Assembly: GCA_902363515.1 (NCBI GenBank)
Contig: CABJAN010000002.1
Coordinates: forward strand, 1-64,000
Length of the DNA: 64,000 nt
Direction of reading: 5' to 3'
DNA from: Bacillota bacterium
GTDB lineage: Bacteria; Bacillota; Clostridia; Lachnospirales; Lachnospiraceae
Shown here one piece after another: positions 35,289 to 43,437 of this stretch (position 1 is the stretch's first letter; each line of letters begins with the position of its first letter). A program made the translations under genes and the position numbers. Under the pieces are notes generated by a model. It worked only from the letters and a program-made list of their open reading frames with translations, did not search any database and had not been told where the DNA came from.

Positions 35289-35354
35289 AGAGTGTGCAAA
35301 AAGCAAGAGGCTTTCCTGTGTATTCCCGCAGAAAATCCCTTGTTTTTTGCACGC
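35289..35354. repeat. Long hairpin between convergent genes
   Basis: AGTGTGCAAAAAGCAAG (35289-35305) pairs with CTTGTTTTTTGCACGCT (35338-35354) over 17 positions with two wobble pairs. Neither side has a strong U-tract, but its position between the small XRE gene and the vanZ-like gene suggests a bidirectional terminator. Confidence 0.5.
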
Positions 35355-35372
35355 TCCATACAACCTGTCACA

Positions 35373-35999
35373 CTAAAATTTATATAACAAACTTGCCAAT
35401 CCCATTTCGTTAAAAAATAAAAACCGTCCGAAAAATAGCACAATTATATAAATCACCAATTCCATTCTGGAAATGTATTTAAAACAATATTTTGATTTCG
35501 TTCCCTTTTTCCAAATTTTAAACAAAAGAAATCCAAGCAATGCGCCTATTGTATTTAAAAATAAATCATCAATATCAGTACACCGGTTATTCAGCAACTG
35601 GCTGACTTCGATAAAAAATGAAAAACAGAATCCAACGCTAAATATATGCCAGAAAGTATCCATCTTTTCACATGGGATAGGAAGTAATATGCCTAAAGGT
35701 ACAAATAATACAACATTTAACAAATATGCGATACTATCAATTTCATTTGAAAAAGGAATAAGATTCAGTTGATTCGTGTTCATTTCCAACTGATAATGCA
35801 GTCCATCATACAAAGTTCCCACCCCGGTAAAATGATAAACACCTATTATGTAAATGGAAAAAAGTAAAAGACCTATGTAATGTGCAAAACCAAAGCTGAT
35901 ATGACGTTTCTTTCTCCAAAATCCATTGATGATTAGCACGATTAAAAATGGAACAAAGGCCGATAAAAATTCATATCCTGCAAAAATTAAAGTATCCAT
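35373..35999 (-). CDS. VanZ-family membrane protein
   Basis: A 208-aa polytopic protein (about six helices) with the VanZ motif NVVLFVPLGILLP and the conserved EVSQLLNNRCTDIDDLFLNTIGALLG. VanZ confers low-level teicoplanin resistance in enterococci; most chromosomal VanZ-like proteins are uncharacterised. Monocistronic. Confidence 0.9.
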   Translation of the reverse strand: MDTLIFAGYEFLSAFVPFLIVLIINGFWRKKRHISFGFAHYIGLLLFSIYIIGVYHFTGVGTLYDGLHYQLEMNTNQLNLIPFSNEIDSIAYLLNVVLFVPLGILLPIPCEKMDTFWHIFSVGFCFSFFIEVSQLLNNRCTDIDDLFLNTIGALLGFLLFKIWKKGTKSKYCFKYISRMELVIYIIVLFFGRFLFFNEMGLASLLYKF

Positions 36000-36116
36000 A
36001 AAACCACTCCTAGTTTATTTTTTTCATTCTATCATAGAAGTCTCCTAAAAACATTACATTAAAAAAAGTTTTCGGGTTTCTTTTGGAAATCTTTAGAAAT
36101 TTCGCGCCAAATTTGT

Positions 36117-36122
36117 TATACT
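36117..36122 (+). promoter_or_regulatory. -10 element of the unknown membrane-protein gene
   Basis: TATACT (36117-36122), 39 bases before the ATG at 36161. The -35 region is poor (TTAGAA, 18-base spacer), so this is tentative. Confidence 0.4.
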
Positions 36123-36160
36123 CAAATTATAAAATTTTTCGCTTAAAGAAAGGAGTCTTT

Positions 36161-36937
36161 ATGAAAAAAATCTGGATGACTTCCCAAACACAGAAGAGAA
36201 AGCACAGCGCTTCCATAGGATTATGGAAATCGCTTTTTATGGTGATTTTTTTCATTACAATTTTTCTCTTCCTGCAATTTTTTCTTTTGAAACATGGACG
36301 TTCTACCCCGGCTGTTTCAACAACGCTCACATTACTGGCGGGAATGCTGCTCATTGGATATGCAGTAAGAAGTGGTAATCGAAATCTTCCTCATGTCTAT
36401 GTATTTTTTCTGACAGAGGAGCATGAATTGTTTTATGTAGATGCACGCAGCCAACAGAGAGCGCACACGGATGGGGTACTGGGTGCTATGGAAATTTATG
36501 CAAAAGCTGATAAAATGCTGCAAAAAATAAAAAGCACCAATGAAATCCCAAAATCAGCAAGAAAAATTCTCTGGGTGAAAAGTATTCGGGAACGCCAACG
36601 GGATGTCAGTGTTGTTTGTCGTGTCCAGACACAGCAGGGAACGAACCTTGATGAAACCCTGTTTGTCAGTTATGAGGTTCCAGATGTACAAAGTCTTTTG
36701 CTGCAACTTGAAGCAAGAAAACGTGCCACAGGACCAGAAGCCCAGATGGATAAAAACCTTTTTTGTATGCTTATTAGTGTTGTTTTTCTCATTGGCTCTG
36801 GTATTCTTTGTTTTCTCAGTCATCCTTATCAGGCTTATCTGCCGGATAGATTGTACTATCCTTCCATGGCATTTACAGTAATTGCTCTGTGCTTTGTCCT
36901 GTATTATTTCCTGAAGCATCACAGAGGAGAAAAATGA
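36161..36937 (+). CDS. Uncharacterised membrane protein with cytoplasmic middle domain
   Basis: A 258-aa protein not assigned to a known family. Two membrane helices (about 26-43 and 55-71) are followed by a soluble middle part of roughly 130 residues (EEHELFYVDARSQQRAHTDG, RKILWVKSIRERQRDVSVV) and two more helices (about 203-222 and 236-252). Start ATG at 36161 after AAAGGAGTC. It stands alone on the plus strand between minus-strand genes. No function is proposed. Confidence 0.75.
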   Translation: MKKIWMTSQTQKRKHSASIGLWKSLFMVIFFITIFLFLQFFLLKHGRSTPAVSTTLTLLAGMLLIGYAVRSGNRNLPHVYVFFLTEEHELFYVDARSQQRAHTDGVLGAMEIYAKADKMLQKIKSTNEIPKSARKILWVKSIRERQRDVSVVCRVQTQQGTNLDETLFVSYEVPDVQSLLLQLEARKRATGPEAQMDKNLFCMLISVVFLIGSGILCFLSHPYQAYLPDRLYYPSMAFTVIALCFVLYYFLKHHRGEK

Positions 36938-36938
36938 C

Positions 36939-37008
36939 AGCAGTTCTGTACCGTTCCGACAAATTTGAAGTTCTGACATTTGGATTTTGCCGGAACGGGA
37001 ACTCTGCT
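36939..37008. terminator. Bidirectional terminator
   Basis: Arms 36939-36963 and 36986-37008 pair with a strong CCGTTCCG/CGGAACGG core, starting just after the stop at 36937. It is followed by TTTTAC on the plus strand and by CATTTTTC on the minus strand, so it serves both convergent genes. Confidence 0.75.
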
Positions 37009-37009
37009 T

Positions 37010-38080
37010 TTACTCTGTCTCTTTTGATACTTTAATGCTCCCATCTCCGCTTACGGAACTTAGAAATACTTTTCTTCCTTCTTCAGCCCTGATATTCTGA
37101 AATTCCAGGCTGCTGACCTTAACAGCACCTTTTACTTTCATATCTCCGCTAACGGTTTTGGTACAGGCATAGCAAGGCTCTCCCTGGCAGTCTAAATGTA
37201 GCTTTCCATCCCCACTTACCGTTTTAGCATATACACTCCGGCTGTCCAGATACTTCCCTCTGAAATCTCCACTGGTGGTATTACAGGTAAAGACATGGGT
37301 TTGTACGTGTTTATATTTCACATCTCCGCTCATTGTTTCTGCCACCATGCTCTGGGCATAAATTCTTTTTGCTTCAATATCACCGCTTTTGGTACGAAGG
37401 GAAATGCTCTGACAATGAATTTCCTCTGCCCCGATATCACCGGAAAAGGAAGAAAGGCTCATGGCTGTTACCGAAATTTGTTCTGCACAGATATCTCCAC
37501 TGAGAGCTTCCACGCAGAGTTCTTCTATTCCTTGTGGGATTTCCAGAATCACCTGTTCTACCAGTCTTCCGAAAAATCCTCTTAGCATATTAATTCTCGG
37601 TATATTTCCGTCCCGTCTGTTACATACTCTTCCATAGTAGGTATTTTCCTGGATTTTATATTCCAGATATTTAAGATCAGAGGGATCCTCTGTATAAATA
37701 TGAAAATGTCCGTCCAGGGAAGGAATGATTTTTATATCTGTTGCACCTGCCTGAAAACGAATCTTATGAAAAGTCTGCTGTTCAAACTCCTGGCTGCTCT
37801 CCCATTCCTGTTGAAATTTCTGAAAAGGTACCTGCTCCACCTCCGTAAAAGGTCTGGCAACTTCATGATCCCCATTTGAAGGTTCTCCTAAAAGTTCCTG
37901 AATCTCCTGAATCACATCCTCCGGGTTTCCAAGAGAATCGCAGATTTCCTCTTCACTTTTCCCCTGGGCCAGGGCATCCTGAAAATGTTCCTCATAGTCC
38001 CGGATAATTTCGTCCACATAATCTTTGTCATAAGCCTTTAATGCCTGTTCTATACAATTCAAATATTCTTCCTTTTTCAT
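37010..38080 (-). CDS. DUF1700-DUF4097 protein (HAAS domain plus beta-helix)
   Basis: A 356-aa protein: an N-terminal DUF1700/HAAS-type helical domain (about 1-75, KKEEYLNCIEQALKAYDKDYVDEIIRDYEEHF in pieces, EEEICDSLGNPEDVIQEI) and a C-terminal DUF4097 right-handed beta-helix with repeated SGD units (LSGDICAEQI, FSGDIGAEEI, KSGDIEAKRI, MSGDVKYKHV, TSGDFRGKYL, VSGDGKLHL). Regulated with PadR just upstream, an arrangement common in Firmicutes. Start ATG at 38080 after GGAGGAAAAACAGC. Function unknown; envelope-stress reporting is proposed for related genes. Confidence 0.88.
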   Translation of the reverse strand: MKKEEYLNCIEQALKAYDKDYVDEIIRDYEEHFQDALAQGKSEEEICDSLGNPEDVIQEIQELLGEPSNGDHEVARPFTEVEQVPFQKFQQEWESSQEFEQQTFHKIRFQAGATDIKIIPSLDGHFHIYTEDPSDLKYLEYKIQENTYYGRVCNRRDGNIPRINMLRGFFGRLVEQVILEIPQGIEELCVEALSGDICAEQISVTAMSLSSFSGDIGAEEIHCQSISLRTKSGDIEAKRIYAQSMVAETMSGDVKYKHVQTHVFTCNTTSGDFRGKYLDSRSVYAKTVSGDGKLHLDCQGEPCYACTKTVSGDMKVKGAVKVSSLEFQNIRAEEGRKVFLSSVSGDGSIKVSKETE

Positions 38081-38097
38081 GCTGTTTTTCCTCCACA

Positions 38098-38403
38098 CTA
38101 ATGAATCAGCCGCCCTATGGCTGCTACAAAATCTTCCCACTCCAGTTTCAACATTCCCTGATAACCTCTTCCTTTTTCCGTAAGATGATAATATTTTCTG
38201 GCTGGGCCGCCTTCAGATTCTACCAGATAAGTCTCCACATACAGCTCATCCTTCAACTTCTTTAATATGGGATATAAGGTTCCTGTGGCAATGGACATTT
38301 CCTGAGAAATCTCTTCTGTAAGCTCATAGCCATATTTATCACCCTTTGCTAATTGAGAAAGCACACACAATTCCAGAGCGCCTTTTTTAAACTGTGCATT
38401 CAA
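38098..38403 (-). CDS. PadR-family transcriptional regulator
   Basis: A 101-aa winged-helix protein with AQFKKGALELCVLSQLAKGDKYGYE-type N-terminus (GALELCVLSQL), GTLYPILKKLKDELYVETY and YHLTEKGR. It is 17 bp from the DUF1700-DUF4097 gene. The inverted repeat at 38470-38496 over its promoter is its likely operator. Confidence 0.93.
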   Translation of the reverse strand: MNAQFKKGALELCVLSQLAKGDKYGYELTEEISQEMSIATGTLYPILKKLKDELYVETYLVESEGGPARKYYHLTEKGRGYQGMLKLEWEDFVAAIGRLIH

Positions 38404-38459
38404 AAAAATCCTCCTCTCTTCCTCTTATGCTGTCAGCAGTATTCTTTTTTATTTTCTAT

Positions 38460-38496
38460 ATCTTATCATATACTATTCTATAATGCAATATAGTAT
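38460..38496 (-). promoter_or_regulatory. padR promoter with operator-like inverted repeat
   Basis: Minus-strand TTGCAT (38488..38483), 17-base spacer, TAAGAT (38465..38460). ATACTAT (38470-38476) and ATAGTAT (38490-38496) form an inverted repeat around it, the usual place for PadR autorepression. Confidence 0.6.
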
Positions 38497-38510
38497 TTAT
38501 AAAAATATAT

Positions 38511-38556
38511 AAACACCGCTGTCACACAATTTCTAACTTGTATAACAGCGGTGTTT
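38511..38556 (-). terminator. Terminator after rlmH
   Basis: Perfect 12-bp stem AAACACCGCTGT (38511-38522 with 38545-38556), followed on the minus strand by TATATATTTTTAT. The arm starts one base after the rlmH stop. Confidence 0.7.
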
Positions 38557-38557
38557 T

Positions 38558-39037
38558 CTATTTATGATACGGTTCCCCTGCCACAATCCGGTATCCCCGG
38601 TAAATCTGTTCCAGAAGAATCACCCGCATAAGCTGGTGGGGAAAGGTCATTTTAGAAAAACTGAGGGCATAGTCAGACTTTTTCAAAACTTCCTCCCCAA
38701 GGCCAATAGAACCGCCGATAATAAAGGTGATATGGCTTTTTCCCTGAACCCCCAGATTTTCTATTTTTTTTGCAAAAGCAACGGAATCCAGCATAGCGCC
38801 TCCGATTTCCAGGGTAATCACGTAACTGTCCTCTTTGATATGCTTTAAAATTCGTTCTCCCTCTTTCTGGCGTATCTGTCGCTCTACTGTTTCGCTTGCA
38901 GCATCCGGTGTTTTCTCATCTGCTACTTCAATAATTTCTAGTTTGCAATATTTACTCAGACGTTTGCTGTACTCAGCAATGGCATCTTTTAGATATTTTT
39001 CTTTGATTTTTCCTACGGTAATTACTGTAATTTTCAT
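38558..39037 (-). CDS. rlmH: 23S rRNA (pseudouridine1915-N3)-methyltransferase RlmH
   Basis: SPOUT methyltransferase acting on helix 69 of the assembled ribosome. Exactly 159 aa, the family length. Motifs: [35 protein letters not shown] (SAM knot) and [22 protein letters not shown], ending GEPYHK. Its ATG overlaps the AlkD-like stop by 4 bp. Confidence 0.96.
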   Translation of the reverse strand: MKITVITVGKIKEKYLKDAIAEYSKRLSKYCKLEIIEVADEKTPDAASETVERQIRQKEGERILKHIKEDSYVITLEIGGAMLDSVAFAKKIENLGVQGKSHITFIIGGSIGLGEEVLKKSDYALSFSKMTFPHQLMRVILLEQIYRGYRIVAGEPYHK

Positions 39038-39765
39038 GCCTGCTGTGCCTCCTGTTCTTTCTTTTCTTTGCGCTTCCACTGATTCAGCCGTTCTTTCTCC
39101 TCTTTGGAAACCCGGTAGGATTCCCGGATTTTCTGGATTGCCTTGTTATGAGTAAAATCATCCAGAGTATTTTTCAGAAGAAAGTCCTCTGTTTTTTCAG
39201 GAAATTTCACATAACACACAGAGACAGCCCAGGCCACAGCCATTTTCACATAATATCCCTCATGATGAATGTCAGAAAAACAGTTCAAAATTCTGTCAAT
39301 AAATGCCTCCTGAACAAAAAAATCCAAAAGACATACCACTGCAAAGCGGATTTCATACTCCTGGCTACTGTTTAAATAAGGCTCAAGAAAAGAAAACCAC
39401 TCTTCTTGATTTTTCTTCATAAATTTATAAGTGGTACAGCAACTGTCGCATACAGCCCAGTTATTGATAAGGGGGATAAATTTTTTTAACTCTCTTTTCT
39501 GCTCCTCCATGGGAAATTTGGCATATCCAATCATCATGCCGCGAATCATCACTTCCTCATAGATTTCCGGTTGAAAATCCTCTATGAATCCGTAATAGTC
39601 TTCTTTTGCCGCTTTTTTTGCCAGTTCCCGCAAAATAGGAATTCTTACACCCATCATTTTCGTAAGACCTGGAACCAGAGAAGTGTGAAACTGTTTATAG
39701 GTCTCATCTATGTGCTTTTGAAGCTCACCTCTTAGCCATGCTGTTATTTGATTCGATTCCTTCAT
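39034..39765 (-). CDS. DNA alkylation repair protein (AlkD-like HEAT repeats)
   Basis: A 243-aa all-helical protein of the AlkC/AlkD type, which flips alkylated purines out and excises them. Family features: [22 protein letters not shown] (as [14 protein letters not shown]), [26 protein letters not shown] (conserved W/D region) and [16 protein letters not shown] [18 protein letters not shown]. Start ATG at 39765 after GGAGAGAGC. Translation is coupled to rlmH. Confidence 0.88.
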   Translation of the reverse strand: MKESNQITAWLRGELQKHIDETYKQFHTSLVPGLTKMMGVRIPILRELAKKAAKEDYYGFIEDFQPEIYEEVMIRGMMIGYAKFPMEEQKRELKKFIPLINNWAVCDSCCTTYKFMKKNQEEWFSFLEPYLNSSQEYEIRFAVVCLLDFFVQEAFIDRILNCFSDIHHEGYYVKMAVAWAVSVCYVKFPEKTEDFLLKNTLDDFTHNKAIQKIRESYRVSKEEKERLNQWKRKEKKEQEAQQA

Positions 39766-39792
39766 AAGGTTGCTCTCTCCTTTAAACTTAAA

Positions 39793-39826
39793 AAACGGTA
39801 CAGATTTCAAAGTATCTGCACCGTTT
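39793..39826 (-). terminator. Terminator after nfnB
   Basis: Stem AAACGGTACAGAT/ATCTGCACCGTTT (39793-39805 with 39814-39826), one mismatch, then TTTTTTAAGTTT on the minus strand. The alkD-like/rlmH pair starts 28 bp later. Confidence 0.75.
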
Positions 39827-39842
39827 CTATACAGTCTATGTA

Positions 39843-41237
39843 TTATTTTGTTTTGTTCTTGATAAATTCATCAATGCCTTTTGCAGCCGCTTTTCCTGCA
39901 CCCATAGCCAGAATAACAGTAGCTGCGCCGGTTACTGCATCGCCACCGGCGTAAACGCCTTCTTTGGATGTTTTTCCGGTTTCTTCATCTGCAATGATAC
40001 ATTTTCTTCTGTTGATATCCAGGCCAATGGTAGTAGAAGAAATCAGTGGGTTTGGAGAAGTTCCAAGAGACATGATCACTGTGTCTGCTTCCATCTCAAA
40101 TTCTGAACCTTCAATAACCACCGGACGTCTTCTTCCGGAAGCATCTGGCTCCCCTAATTCCATGCGTACACATTTGATTGCCTTTACCCATCCGTTTTCA
40201 TCTGCCAGGATTTCAACCGGGTTTGTCAGAAGGTCAAAGATAATGCCTTCCTCTTTCGCATGGTGTACTTCTTCCTTTCTGGCCGGAAGTTCTTCTTCAC
40301 TCCTTCTGTATACTACATGAACCTCAGCGCCTAAACGAAGAGCAGTTCTTGCAGCATCCATGGCAACATTACCGCCGCCTACAACAACAACCTTCTTGCC
40401 GATTACGATTGGTGTATCGTGGTCATCACGAAAAGCTTTCATCAGGTTGCTTCTTGTAAGGTATTCGTTGGCAGAGAATACTCCGTTTGATACTTCTCCC
40501 GGAATTCCCATAAACATTGGAAGACCAGCTCCTGAACCAATAAATACTGCCTCGAAGCCTTCGTTTTCCAGTAACTCATCAATGGTAGTAGATTTACCGA
40601 TAATAACATTTGTTTCAATCTTAACACCTAAAGATTTTACGTTTTCTACTTCTTCTTTTACAACTTTTTCTTTTGGAAGACGGAATTCAGGAATACCGTA
40701 TACCAAAACACCGCCGGCTTCATGAAGGGCTTCAAAGATAGTAACATCATAACCCATTTTTGCCAGATCACCGGCGCAGGTAAGTCCGGAAGGACCGGAA
40801 CCGATGACTGCTACTTTGTGTCCGTTTTTCTCAGCCGGAGCTTCTGGTTTAATACCGTTTTCTTTTGCCCAGTCTGCAACAAAACGTTCCAGTTTACCAA
40901 TGGAAACAGCCTCTCCCTTAATGCCTCTGATGCAGACACCTTCACACTGAGACTCCTGAGGACAGACACGTCCACAGACAGCAGGCAGTGCGCTGGACTG
41001 ACCGATTACTTTATATGCTTCTTCAAAATTGCCTTCTTTTACTTCGTGAATAAAAGCAGGAATATTAATAGATACAGGACATCCTTTGATACATTTTGCG
41101 TTTTTACAGTTTAAGCAACGCGCTGCTTCTTCCATAGCTTCTTCTTTGTTATATCCCAGACAAACTTCTTCAAAGTTTGTTGCTCTTACCTGTGGATCCT
41201 GTTCTCTTACAGGAACTTTTTCTAATACGTTTCCCAT
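39843..41237 (-). CDS. nfnB: NADPH-binding subunit NfnB of NADH-dependent ferredoxin:NADP oxidoreductase (GltA-like)
   Basis: A 464-aa flavoprotein of the glutamate synthase small subunit type. N-terminal [4Fe-4S] ligands: CLNCKNAKCIKGCP and CGRVCPQESQCEGVC. Two Rossmann sites: GSGPSGLTCAGDLAKMG (FAD) and GGGNVAMDAARTALRLGA (NADPH), then the C-terminal GVYAGGDAVTGAATVI. Paired with NfnA it couples endergonic NADP reduction by NADH to ferredoxin oxidation (flavin-based bifurcation). No GltB-type large subunit is nearby, which favours NfnB over GltD/GltA. Confidence 0.9.
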   Translation of the reverse strand: MGNVLEKVPVREQDPQVRATNFEEVCLGYNKEEAMEEAARCLNCKNAKCIKGCPVSINIPAFIHEVKEGNFEEAYKVIGQSSALPAVCGRVCPQESQCEGVCIRGIKGEAVSIGKLERFVADWAKENGIKPEAPAEKNGHKVAVIGSGPSGLTCAGDLAKMGYDVTIFEALHEAGGVLVYGIPEFRLPKEKVVKEEVENVKSLGVKIETNVIIGKSTTIDELLENEGFEAVFIGSGAGLPMFMGIPGEVSNGVFSANEYLTRSNLMKAFRDDHDTPIVIGKKVVVVGGGNVAMDAARTALRLGAEVHVVYRRSEEELPARKEEVHHAKEEGIIFDLLTNPVEILADENGWVKAIKCVRMELGEPDASGRRRPVVIEGSEFEMEADTVIMSLGTSPNPLISSTTIGLDINRRKCIIADEETGKTSKEGVYAGGDAVTGAATVILAMGAGKAAAKGIDEFIKNKTK

Positions 41238-42124
41238 TATTCGTCACCTCCGCAGTGTCCGCATCCGCCATGGTGGGTATCACCCTCCTGCAGCTTCAGC
41301 ATTGCTCTTCCTTCTTCTGTCTTGTACATCTGCTGTCTCTTCATAGCCAGATCCCAGTCAATGGCATGTCCATCAAATTCAGGACCGTCAACGCAGGCAA
41401 ATTTCACTTCTCCGCCTACAATCACACGACAAGCACCGCACATACCAGTACCGTCTACCATAATCGGGTTCATGGAGACAATCGTAGGAATTTCGTATTT
41501 CTTTGTGGTCAGGCAGCAGAATTTCATCATAATCATAGGACCAATGGCAACACATTTGGTATAGGTTTTGCCTTCTGCTACTAAATCGTCGATTACTTTT
41601 GTAACCATACCGCTGCGGCCATAGGAACCATCATCTGTGGTAATGTAGAGATTACCTGCTACTGCTTCCATTTCTTTTTCCAGGATAATCAGGTCTTTTG
41701 TTTTTGCTCCCACAATAACATCAGCATCAATACCATGTTCATGAAGCCATTTTACCTGAGGATATACCGGAGCAGTACCAACACCACCGGCTACAAACAG
41801 GATTTTTTCTTTCTTTAATTCTTCTAAATCTTCATTTACAAACTCAGAGGGACATCCCAGAGGTCCAACGAAATCCTGGAAAGCATCTCCTGCCTGTAAT
41901 GTTGTAAATTTTTCTGTAGATGCTCCAATAGGCTGGAATACGATGGTTACAGTTCCTTCTTCTCTGTCATAATCACAGATGGTCAAAGGAATTCTCTCTC
42001 CTGCATCATCTAATTTTACAATGATGAACTGACCCGGTTCACAATGTTTTGCTACCATGGGTGCTTCTACAACCATGAGATATACAATCTCATTCAGCTT
42101 TTCTGCTTTTCGTATCTTGTACAT
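41237..42124 (-). CDS. nfnA: NADH-binding subunit NfnA (sulfide/dihydroorotate dehydrogenase-like FAD/NAD protein)
   Basis: A 295-aa PyrK-like protein: an FAD-binding beta barrel (IRKAEKLNEIVYLMVVEAP, then IPLTICDYD), an NAD domain (FVAGGVGTAPVYPQVKWL) and a C-terminal [2Fe-2S] domain with cysteines in TGMCGACRVIVGG and KFACVDGPEFDGH. Together with NfnB (1-bp overlap, TAATG) it forms the electron-bifurcating transhydrogenase. Sulfide dehydrogenase SudB is the alternative name of the same protein type. Confidence 0.9.
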   Translation of the reverse strand: MYKIRKAEKLNEIVYLMVVEAPMVAKHCEPGQFIIVKLDDAGERIPLTICDYDREEGTVTIVFQPIGASTEKFTTLQAGDAFQDFVGPLGCPSEFVNEDLEELKKEKILFVAGGVGTAPVYPQVKWLHEHGIDADVIVGAKTKDLIILEKEMEAVAGNLYITTDDGSYGRSGMVTKVIDDLVAEGKTYTKCVAIGPMIMMKFCCLTTKKYEIPTIVSMNPIMVDGTGMCGACRVIVGGEVKFACVDGPEFDGHAIDWDLAMKRQQMYKTEEGRAMLKLQEGDTHHGGCGHCGGDE

Positions 42125-42191
42125 AATGTCCTCCTCTTATTTCATACGGAATTTCGGCTTTCCCTCCACTCCGGTATCATCATTACCCTAC

Positions 42192-42220
42192 AGTATAAGG
42201 CAATCTGAATAAAAATTCAA
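42192..42220 (-). promoter_or_regulatory. nfnAB promoter
   Basis: Minus-strand TTGAAT (42220..42215), 17-base spacer, TATACT (42197..42192). Confidence 0.7.
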
Positions 42221-42287
42221 TCCGTTTTCTTGGTTTATCAGGAAACTTTGTGCAATCTGCCCGTTTCCCTTCTATAATTTTCCATTT

Positions 42288-43418
42288 TTAGTTGTAATAC
42301 ACATACATTTTACTGCTTACCGGACTGATTTTTCCTCTTTCATCCACTGCAATCGCAGAAAAAGTATGCTCTCCCGTAGGCATTGCAATGGGTCCTGTAT
42401 ATTTGCTGCTTTCCAGGGTAGGTTCTTCATCAAAGGCATAGTAAATATCACAGCCATCCTGGGCGGTCACAATAATTTGTTCTGCATACTCATACTGTCC
42501 GTCGCTTGGAGAAATCAAAGGTTTCTCCGGCGCTTCGTAAGTAATCTGGTAGGTTTCTTCTCCTACTTCACTGGGAATATTTTTCTCATTGTAAGCAATA
42601 TATTTCAGAGTTATTTTACCCTCTTCCTCCAGGGAAATGGGTCCCTCATACTTCTGGCTTGAGGTATCAGGTTTGGAACCATCCAGGGTATAGTATACCT
42701 GAGTTCCCTCTAAAAGATTGTTAAATTCCAAAGAAAGAGCTTCTGTATATTCGCCACCGCCCTGGGAAACGGTTGGAAGTGGACAGACATAACTCTGGTA
42801 CATATCCTGCATTTCCTCACTGGCATTTGCCATAAGGTCCCGGATTTTTTCATACTCCTCCTGATTCTCATAGAGACGCAAAAGCTCGCCATAGGCGCTG
42901 GTATTATCCGGGAACTCCTTCACAACCTCCAAAAGAATGTCCAAAGCGGCTGCCTCATCTTCGTTTTTCAGATAAATTTTAGCCTGCAGAATATTTGCTT
43001 CTGCACTGTCCGGTCTTAAAGCCAAAGCCTGCTGCACATACTTCATGGCATCTTCGTAGTTCTTATTGCTGAATTTTGTCTCTGCCTGAGCCATCTGAAA
43101 GTCAAAGGAATTGTGCTGAGTCTGATAAACAAAAAATAGTCCCAGTCCTGCTGCAACCACCACTACTGCTGCACAGCTTCCCAGAATCATATTTTTCTTC
43201 CTTTTCCTGCGCCTCTCCTGCTCTGCTTTTCGCTGCTGCCGCTCTCTTTCCTTCTGGGCTTCCAGCTCCTTTTTCTTTTTTTCCTGTTCCATTAACTCTT
43301 TCTGTCTCAGAATAGTCTCTAAAGTATGATATTCCGGGACCCACTGTACCTCTTTGCCACACTTTGGGCAAAACAAGGTTCCATCTTCAAACTCTGCACC
43401 ACAGTTTGTACACTTCAT
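42288..43418 (-). CDS. Zinc-ribbon, TPR and chitobiase-C-like domain membrane protein
   Basis: A 376-aa protein: N-terminal zinc ribbon CTNCGAEF and CPKCGKEV (C3, C6, C17, C20), a highly charged K/E/R coiled coil (about 40-72), one membrane helix (about 76-98), TPR-like repeats (about 105-200, NYEDAMKYVQQALALRPDSAEAN in pieces) and two CHB_HEX_C-type repeats (VYYTLDGSKPDTSSQKYEGPI and IYYAFDEEPTLESSKYTGPI). The C-terminal part should be extracytoplasmic. Role unknown; it sits between ftsK and nfnA. Confidence 0.85.
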   Translation of the reverse strand: MKCTNCGAEFEDGTLFCPKCGKEVQWVPEYHTLETILRQKELMEQEKKKKELEAQKERERQQRKAEQERRRKRKKNMILGSCAAVVVVAAGLGLFFVYQTQHNSFDFQMAQAETKFSNKNYEDAMKYVQQALALRPDSAEANILQAKIYLKNEDEAAALDILLEVVKEFPDNTSAYGELLRLYENQEEYEKIRDLMANASEEMQDMYQSYVCPLPTVSQGGGEYTEALSLEFNNLLEGTQVYYTLDGSKPDTSSQKYEGPISLEEEGKITLKYIAYNEKNIPSEVGEETYQITYEAPEKPLISPSDGQYEYAEQIIVTAQDGCDIYYAFDEEPTLESSKYTGPIAMPTGEHTFSAIAVDERGKISPVSSKMYVYYN

Positions 43419-43437
43419 GCGATTCTATCCTCATTTT

